A stretch of 64,000 nt of DNA from Hofstenia miamia (Eukaryota > Xenacoelomorpha > Acoela), in the NCBI GenBank assembly GCA_004352715.1, contig SCFE01000073.1, forward strand, positions 890,033 to 954,032, written 5' to 3'. A program made the translations under genes and the position numbers. Under the pieces are notes generated by a model. It made no database searches and was not told the DNA's origin. It saw nothing but the letters and a program-made list of their open reading frames with translations. The stretch's first letter is position 1. The number at the start of each line of letters is the position of its first letter. This document shows, one piece after another, positions 57,290 through 64,000 of the stretch.

Positions 57290-57659
57290 GAGACGATCGC
57301 AATGATACTAAGAATTAAGAACAAGATTTTTATATTTGGTGTACATGAAATTGAAAAATCTGCGAAATTTAGTGAAAAAAATGAAATCTGATCAAGATAA
57401 AGTTGAGCAAATCTTTGATTCCATTGGTGTCGACTGTAAAAATATTTTTGCTGATCTATATAGAATTGGAAAGCATATTGATAGAAAATACCGACCAATA
57501 ATTATCGAATTTAATAATTATTGGGACAAATGCAAAGTATTAGCAAATTGTTGGCGTCTGAACTATCATGATGATAAAATATTTATCAAACAAGCGCTAA
57601 ATAGAAAGGAACGTGAGATTGAGAAATGTATTTTGAAGAAACGCTACAATCTATTTTAG
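57290..57659 (+). pseudogene. LINE ORF1-type protein (CR1/L2-like)
   Basis: An IFIFGVHEIEKSA stretch is followed, after a frame shift, by the frame 57336-57659. It reads DLYRIGKHIDRKYRPIIIEF, then CKVLANCW and LNRKEREIEKC. This order (a short strand with GVxE, an RLG/RIG-type block, RPxxV/IxF, KVLAN, and a KERE tail) is typical of the RNA-binding ORF1 or N-terminal region of CR1/L2/Rex-type LINEs. It lies directly upstream of the endonuclease relic in the same strand. Confidence 0.65.
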
Positions 57660-57736
57660 AGTGGAGTTGATTCTAAACCAATGAATTCGAGTAAAAAAAC
57701 TAAATGGATAACCAATTGGTCAGTCTAGATTGACTT

Positions 57737-58400
57737 ATGATTTTATTCTATACAAACACTAGATCTATGAAATCCTTAAAAAAACGCTTACAACTTTTAA
57801 ATTTTTACATGTATATGATGTATCAATTGCGTGCATCACCGAAACCTGGCTCTGTAAGGATGAAAGTAATGCATAATTTCCTACTTCTCAATATGTCGTT
57901 GTCGACTCATGCCATAGGATGAATTCGCACATGGAAGGTGTTTAATACTTTTCAAGTCCTGTTATAAATTTTGTACTTTTAGTAACTGCTCTAAAGTTGA
58001 CTTCGCATGTCACGCAATTCTAATAAGTGATTACAATGTATCGTTAGTATATTGTGTATATTTATCTCCAATTTGCAGCAAATTCAGGCCTACTATTGAA
58101 AAATCCGAAGAATATATTTCGGGCATTTATAATGAATTTTTTAAAGTTTACAGCAAGACTGATAGACTATATGTATTTGGTGATTTTAATTTCCCCGATA
58201 TGAATCCTTCAAAATGTATTTCTCCAAATAGTTATGATCAAGACATTCTGGATATATTTAGTTCTATGAATCTCTTTCAATTAGTTAATAATGAAACACA
58301 TGTTGAAGGAAATACTCTCGAACTAGTATTCACTGATGATGATTGTTTCACAATCAATGATTATATCAAAAATCCTAAGTATTTCACTGATCACTACTAG
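57737..58400 (+). pseudogene. LINE APE-type endonuclease, frameshifted
   Basis: Target-nicking endonuclease of a CR1/L2-type LINE. The NTRSM motif opens the domain in frame 57737-57922. ITETWL with the catalytic Glu lies in another frame (57835-57852), the GDFN motif is at 58179-58190, and the FTDHY (SDH-type) end is at 58383-58397, followed by a TAG. All key motifs are recognisable but at least two frame shifts separate them. With ORF1 upstream and an RT motif downstream this was one plus-strand LINE. Confidence 0.7.
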
Positions 58401-58933
58401 ATTTTGTGCAAAACAAATCTTTCTTATTTGGATGTAAATCAGTTTTTTGGAAATAGAGAAAATTGGACCATCTCAATTTTCGTTTTTATACTCTTCTGAT
58501 ATACCTAGAACTGTTACTTTCAAAGTCACTTTTCTTTTTTTATTTAGAAGATTGTTTTTATACATATTAATATGTGGAACAGTACTATGCCTACATAAAT
58601 GGCTTACGTCAAATTATTGTCATAAGAAAACGTCTAAACATGCATGTCTCTCAAGTTATTTTTCCTCACACTCTGTCGACTTGTTCAATAAATGTCAAAT
58701 CACACTAAAGAAATTTGTTTACCGAATTTTAAAGATAATTATCTGAAATTAAGTTTTGAGTTGAAAACTTCTGTTGAAATGGATAAAATTATTTTCATTA
58801 GACTAAATGAGATATATTTCGCTCAATTTACAAAATTTACCACTAAATATGCATAATTTAACTAAAAGATATTATATATAATTAAAGGTTGATTAGAGGT
58901 AATTTGTGCTGATATATGTAATCATTTTTGGTG

Positions 58934-59179
58934 TTAAGACTTGGTTGCATTGATCTGATATATACTTTCGATTACTTTAACATTTTTGGAAGTGATTGAT
59001 CTTAAAATTTTGATGTCATAATTTAATCCACATTTTCCTAGGTGTTCTGATAATGTTGACTTAGTTTCGTGTTCTTTTATTCTTCTGCTTAGTTGTCTGC
59101 TACTATATCCAATATAGTCCTCACCACAGGTGCAATTGATTTTATAGATAACATTGCACTTATCGGATATCTTTGTCAT
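58934..59179 (-). pseudogene. Penelope-type GIY-YIG endonuclease fragment
   Basis: The minus-strand 81-codon frame encodes a GIY-YIG core: NVIYKINCTCGEDYIGYSS, then RQLSRRIKEHE, with the catalytic Arg and the downstream Glu region (KVIESIY). The CxC before YIG and the RxxRIKEH helix are typical of the C-terminal endonuclease of Penelope-like retroelements. No Penelope RT is present upstream. The frame is intact, but the element is 5'-truncated and lies inside, and opposite to, LINE sequence. Confidence 0.75.
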
Positions 59180-59230
59180 TGATTTTAATTCTAGGTGTTG
59201 ACTAAGCTTAATGATGCAAAATTGGCCTAG

Positions 59231-59290
59231 CCAGTCTTTTTGGATTTTAGCAAAGCTTTTGACTCAGTGCCACATGGATTACTAATAAAT
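59231..59290 (+). pseudogene. LINE RT motif A fragment
   Basis: Plus strand reads PVFLDFSKAFDSVPHGLLI, the motif A block of CR1/Jockey-type reverse transcriptases with its catalytic Asp. Similarity stops right after it. It is on the same strand as the ORF1 and endonuclease relics, about 0.85 kb beyond the endonuclease end. The same fragment recurs at about 60087-60146 in the overlap copy. Confidence 0.65.
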
Positions 59291-59383
59291 ATATTTATTG
59301 TTATACATACAGAAATATCTCTAAACGAAGATAGACACATTTACATAATCAACAATGTAATGATTACAAATATATGTATAGAN

Positions 59384-60238
59384 ACTTTTCTTTTTTTATT
59401 TAGAAGATTGTTTTTATACATATTAATATGTGGAACAGTACTATGCCTACATAAATGGCTTACGTCAAATTATTGTCATAAGAAAACGTCTAAACATGCA
59501 TGTCTCTCAAGTTATTTTTCCTCACACTCTGTCGACTTGTTCAATAAATGTCAAATCACACTAAAGAAATTTGTTTACCGAATTTTAAAGATAATTATCT
59601 GAAATTAAGTTTTGAGTTGAAAACTTCTGTTGAAATGGATAAAATTATTTTCATTAGACTAAATGAGATATATTTCGCTCAATTTACAAAATTTACCACT
59701 AAATATGCATAATTTAACTAAAAGATATTATATATAATTAAAGGTTGATTAGAGGTAATTTGTGCTGATATATGTAATCATTTTTGGTGTTAAGACTTGG
59801 TTGCATTGATCTGATATATACTTTCGATTACTTTAACATTTTTGGAAGTGATTGATCTTAAAATTTTGATGTCATAATTTAATCCACATTTTCCTAGGTG
59901 TTCTGATAATGTTGACTTAGTTTCGTGTTCTTTTATTCTTCTGCTTAGTTGTCTGCTACTATATCCAATATAGTCCTCACCACAGGTGCAATTGATTTTA
60001 TAGATAACATTGCACTTATCGGATATCTTTGTCATTGATTTTAATTCTAGGTGTTGACTAAGCTTAATGATGCAAAATTGGCCTAGCCAGTCTTTTTGGA
60101 TTTTAGCAAAGCTTTTGACTCAGTGCCACATGGATTACTAATAAATATATTTATTGTTATACATACAGAAATATCTCTAAACGAAGATAGACACATTTAC
60201 ATAATCAACAATGTAATTATTACAAATATATGTATAGA
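59384..60238. repeat. 855-bp block, second copy
   Basis: See 58528-59382. This copy continues into unique sequence at 60239. Confidence 0.88.
59790..60035 (-). pseudogene. Penelope-type GIY-YIG fragment, second appearance
   Basis: The predicted protein is identical to 58934-59179. It is probably the same gene fragment counted twice because of the contig overlap. Confidence 0.7.
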
Positions 60239-61280
60239 TTAGTTTACAAAATAATCATATAATTCAACTGTACACAAATATAATAATTTCAAAATAAAAA
60301 AAATCAATAACACAACAAACACAAAGAATAGTAATAAAAATAATAATAGTAAAATATCAGATGGTCTCTTTAAACACTCAATTTCGCTCAAAAACATGCC
60401 AATGCATCCACCTATCGACTAAAATACAAAATATTATCTCCTTACTACCAAATTCAAATGCATATGTTATCAATACTATTTAAATTCAAATTTGGTCAAC
60501 CCACGATTTCGTTTTTAAGACAATATATTAAAATAAATGAACGTTATCAAAAATTCTTATCCTTAGATAAACATTATAATAGCTTTCACCACACAGCAGC
60601 TAAGATAACTTAGATCAAGAAATTCAAATAGAAAAAAAACTACAAGAAATTCAGAAATAAATTACGAAGATTTCTTTTTAATAGACAATGCATTCTTAAC
60701 GACCATAACACACTACACTCATTCGAAAATGTTGTATGGCACTAGAACTAGAAAGCCACACACACTCACACACACATTTATATTATATATTTTATTATTT
60801 TGTAAATACATGTAGTTTGTAGCTTTTTACTGATTAATCTAACAGTTTTACCGATATCGTTGAGGTTTAAACTTTTGAATATTGCATACTTCATTGACTT
60901 TTTACGAAATACTGATTTTAGCATAATGAAATATGTACCACTGCATATTCCATTTAAGAATGTCAGAAAAAGCAACTTATTTAATATAAAACTGAACATG
61001 ATTACTTTAAACACACTTGTAGAATGTTCAATTATTTGTTTCGAAAAATAACATAAATGTGTTGAATGACTCAAAAGAAATGAAAAATGAAATCAAAACT
61101 TTGTTCTTCACATTTCTTCGAATTCTCCGACTCTCCCAATTGTAAAAGATTTTTTTTATGCTTATGTAGTGCTTGTATCTCCAAAGGATACAGAAGCTAA
61201 AATTTGTAGTTATCTTAACTTACTAGGTTGATGACATAACAAATTCTGTTATTATTATATATATATATATGTATATACAG

Positions 61281-61322
<42 letters not shown>

Positions 61323-61730
61323 GGAATTATTATATTTGAGGCATTTCGATCATTTTTTGAGGATTTTCATAAAATATTATAAGCGTTCAAGTAGATAGGT
61401 TTTTTATGGTGATTGTATTTTTTAGATCATGGCGCAAAATAATTATTTTATTTTATTAGATATAGGTATTTATAAACAATTCTAAAAAAATTTTTTGCTG
61501 TGGTAAAATTGGTAGCATTATTTTTGCTTCTAAATTTGCTAAAATGTCTTCCATTTATTTACAATGATAAAATAAAATTGGCAACATTGTTTATTGAATT
61601 GCAAATTAAATTAATCCATAAATTTGTACTAGTATGTTAGTTGGTTGTTTAATTTGATGTTTTTTTCTAAATAATTTTATTTTCTAAATTTAAATAATGC
61701 TGTTAAAAATTTCTTTATATGAGTATGAAT
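60239..61730. other. intergenic; compound TA microsatellite at 61255-61322
   Basis: No gene recognised. The opposed frames at 60778-61074 and 60860-61051 show no family features. Confidence 0.5.
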
Positions 61731-61904
61731 GTGACATTTGCAACAAGTTGTACATTGGAGAAAACCAGTCGCCTTTTTAGGAAACGAATAAAAGAACATA
61801 CAAATGGACATTTAAATGCCAAAATATGCAATTACTTATTCGAATTTCGAAGAACTTTTAGATTAATAACACAAATTATGGGAGAAATGAAGTCTAAAAA
61901 GTAA
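61717..61904 (+). pseudogene. second GIY-YIG (Penelope-like) relic, frameshifted
   Basis: Plus strand reads YEYECDICNKLYIGE up to about 61763. After a one-base shift it continues as TSRLFRKRIKEHTNGHLNA to the stop at 61902-61904. YIG, the RxxRIKEH helix and the cysteine pair match the Penelope-type GIY-YIG pattern. It differs in sequence and strand from the copy at 58.9 kb, so it is a separate insertion. Confidence 0.6.
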
Positions 61905-61978
61905 ATTTAATAAATGAAATAATGTACTTACTTAAATTATACCGTACATAGAATAGCGAATGACACAAGTAGCCGAAA

Positions 61979-62036
61979 AACCTAACCTGACTTCGGGTTT
62001 TGGTCGGGTTTGTGTATCAAATTGTCAGGTTAGGTT
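61979..62036. repeat. 13-bp perfect hairpin with a GGGTT-rich loop
   Basis: AACCTAACCTGAC (61979-61991) and GTCAGGTTAGGTT (62024-62036) pair perfectly around a 32-nt loop holding two CGGGTTT-type units. It could be the end structure of a small transposon; no element could be delimited. Confidence 0.5.
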
Positions 62037-64000
62037 CGGGTAGTTAATAAACATTAAATTGCTTGATCAAAATGGTACTATTGAACATTCTGATCCGGTC
62101 CATGCTGAAATCATTCTATCACACTTCAACATAAAATATTCAAAGCTGCGCAAAATTGAATGTGTAGATTTTTGAATAAATATCTGCCAAAACAGCCTTC
62201 TGACAATTGTCAATGAACTACTTTGGATGAAATTTTTTGAAACTTTAAATTTCTACTTGATGCTGGTGGTTGTCATTTTCCATTGTAGAAAGGCTAATAA
62301 CAAAAACATAATATATAAATGGGCACTTCCTTGAAAAATGCTTATTATATTTGGCATAGACAAAATATTTAGACAACAATTTTTTGCTACAAGGGGAGTG
62401 CTATTTTTTAACCCAGATGAATTATTGAACTGTACTATAACTACCTAAGGAAGTCACTGAAATTGAACCCTTCAATCTCTTCCAGAAACTTGGAAATCTA
62501 AGTTGCAGAAAGATAGTTATTTGATCTGAAAGTGCTGTGTGCTATAGAAATTTTCAAAGATTAATTTAAGAAACTCCCATTGAGACATTGAAAACTACTA
62601 AATTCACAAATACATACCTTACATATTTTATATTTCGATATTTTTATTACTCACTGAGAAAGTTGAAAGTAAGAGTAGATGCAAGGCCACCTATATCTAT
62701 ATATAGATAGCCTTGAGGCAGTTGTACTTTTTGTTACATGAGTGTACGATTCATATTTTCTTAGTACCTAGTGCACACTTTTGAATGCATAAATCTCTAA
62801 ATTGTTACATAAACGTTGAAGGCTAAAGCCAATATCGTTACAGCATCTTTGATCTAATAAGTGTTTCTAATGATTATGAAGTGTAGTGGATTAATATAAA
62901 GCTCAATTTTTATGTCAGCATTAATTTAAAGTTTCGACTGCCATCCAATGAATGATTTCTATATAGCAAAGCTTGTTTAAAAATCAGTAAATATTATTAT
63001 ACAAATTTGGTGTTTAGCCACCCTAAGAATCCTAATGAATTCAAGTTGATTTGAATGTTTTCACTACAATATCAATCATATTGCTCTCTATGAAGTGTCC
63101 CGTTAATGATGGTTACAGGTTCCCTTGGGTGAAAATAATGTAAACAAAGATTGATAAATATTCAAAATTCAATTAGAAAAAATAACTTTATTTCTGTAAC
63201 CGTTCTCAAAATTTGTCCTATCCATATGTCTGCTAATCGATTCCTGAAATGGGTTAAATGTGACTCCGAACTGTTTAAGGAGTAGTTAGTGCATTAAATT
63301 AATATAATAAAAGATGGATTCTTCACACTCGAAATCCATTGGAATAAATTTTTATTCTTTCTCTAACTTTGTGCATTCATTTATAAATTATTAATTAAGG
63401 TTCGCTTCAAAATGCTTTTGGAGCAAAGCCATAAGATGTATTTGAATAACAATCTAAACTTTGAAAATCAATTTTGCTTTAACTATACGCCTTCAAAGCG
63501 CTATATATTCATATATAACTATAAATATAATTGCTGAACGAACTTATTCAATATATATAGTTGATTAATATAGAATATTAATGTTTAAATGTACTAGGGT
63601 CCTGTGGGACAATTCCGTCCCATGGGAATTACTGGTTCCATTCGCATTAGATTTCGACTATTACGAACAGTGAGCTGGGTTCAAATATAGTTAAACTCGG
63701 ACCACAAATTTAGGAATATGTAAGTTATATTGTGGAACCAATTCGACTATGCGACAAAAACACTTCGTTGACTTAGATTGGGATGGGGATGGGGCTGGGG
63801 CCAAATCCACATAACTCTAAGCGTAAGCATTATAGTAGTGTACGAAATAATTTGGCCTACTTCTTTAAACTATGATTATTTCATAGAAGAATTATAACAC
63901 CCAACATGTAACAATATCATCTGCATGCAATTGGTCAATTGTGTAATTAAATTAAGCATTTATTTTTTACTAAGGTTTATGTAATACATAATGATGATTA
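62037..64000. other. intergenic sequence to the window end
   Basis: No gene recognised. It contains a short hairpin (TGGGAC/GTCCCA, 63605-63622), a fourth copy of the CTCTAACTTTGTGCAT motif (63361) and a G-quadruplex motif (63780-63800). Confidence 0.45.
63780..63800 (+). other. G-quadruplex motif
   Basis: GGGATGGGGATGGGGCTGGGG has four G runs of 3-4 separated by 2-nt loops, a canonical intramolecular G4 pattern. It is unusual in such A+T-rich DNA. Function unknown. Confidence 0.6.

Larger units (their letters stand above)
58528..59382. repeat. 855-bp block, first copy (contig-end overlap)
   Basis: Repeats exactly as 59384-60238 at offset 856, with one mismatch noticed near the end (TGATTAC vs TTATTAC). 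The single N at 59383 sits between the copies. The left contig ends and the right contig begins with the same 855 bp, so this is probably one locus given twice. Confidence 0.88.

Noticed and set aside
58447-58746. 99-codon plus-strand frame between the LINE endonuclease and the GIY-YIG fragment
   Set aside because: No LINE block could be recognised in it, and it overlaps the duplicated contig end; probably chance.

Overview
The window is an A+T-rich piece of an animal genome, most likely a marine or early-branching invertebrate. The evidence is a Frizzled receptor with a complete cysteine-rich domain, a cofilin gene, eukaryotic polyadenylation signals, and relics of many eukaryotic transposon classes. 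The species cannot be named from this sequence. There is no prokaryotic gene organisation, no CRISPR array and no recognisable tRNA or rRNA gene.

Only two host protein genes are well supported. A Frizzled-type Wnt receptor lies on the minus strand, with its coding part in one exon (10171 to 8480). It has a convincing splice acceptor just upstream of the preferred ATG and an AATAAA signal in the 3' UTR. An intronless cofilin/ADF gene lies on the plus strand (28644-29072). It keeps the family fold and one F-actin-binding basic patch, but has lost the regulatory N-terminal serine and part of the basic G-actin-binding helix. The two genes are unrelated and about 18 kb apart; nothing suggests co-regulation.

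The rest is mobile DNA and A+T-rich intergenic sequence. Layout: 1.0-5.4 kb holds two minus-strand, restriction-like-endonuclease LINEs (R4/Dong type) stacked in one TTA microsatellite. 6.46-6.87 kb is a Helitron-like insertion. 19.6-26.9 kb holds two Tc1-type elements with paired direct repeats in their ends, apparently nested in another inverted-repeat element, plus a 1.67 kb near-identical duplication. 27.8-30.8 kb has LINE fragments on either side of cofilin. 36-42.8 kb is an old, diverged duplication with a hairpin-bearing repeat and a MITE. 43.4-44.8 kb has a Tc1-like relic and a hAT relic. 49.1-49.8 kb is a foldback with ~145 bp arms. 54.9-56.0 kb has a relic of an unnamed multicopy protein family and a G/C-rich MITE. 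57.3-61.9 kb has LINE ORF1, endonuclease and RT pieces together with Penelope-type GIY-YIG pieces.

Assembly quality matters for reading this window. It contains two 1000-N gaps, several short N gaps inside TA microsatellites, and five single-N joins. At most joins the sequence on one side repeats what has already been given on the other (offsets 856, 3976 and smaller). These look like contig-end overlaps that were never merged, so several apparent duplications are probably artefacts. No wholly new system stands out. The best leads are the microsatellite-targeted LINE pair, the long foldback, the repeat family with a covarying hairpin, and the cofilin that lacks the phosphorylation site.
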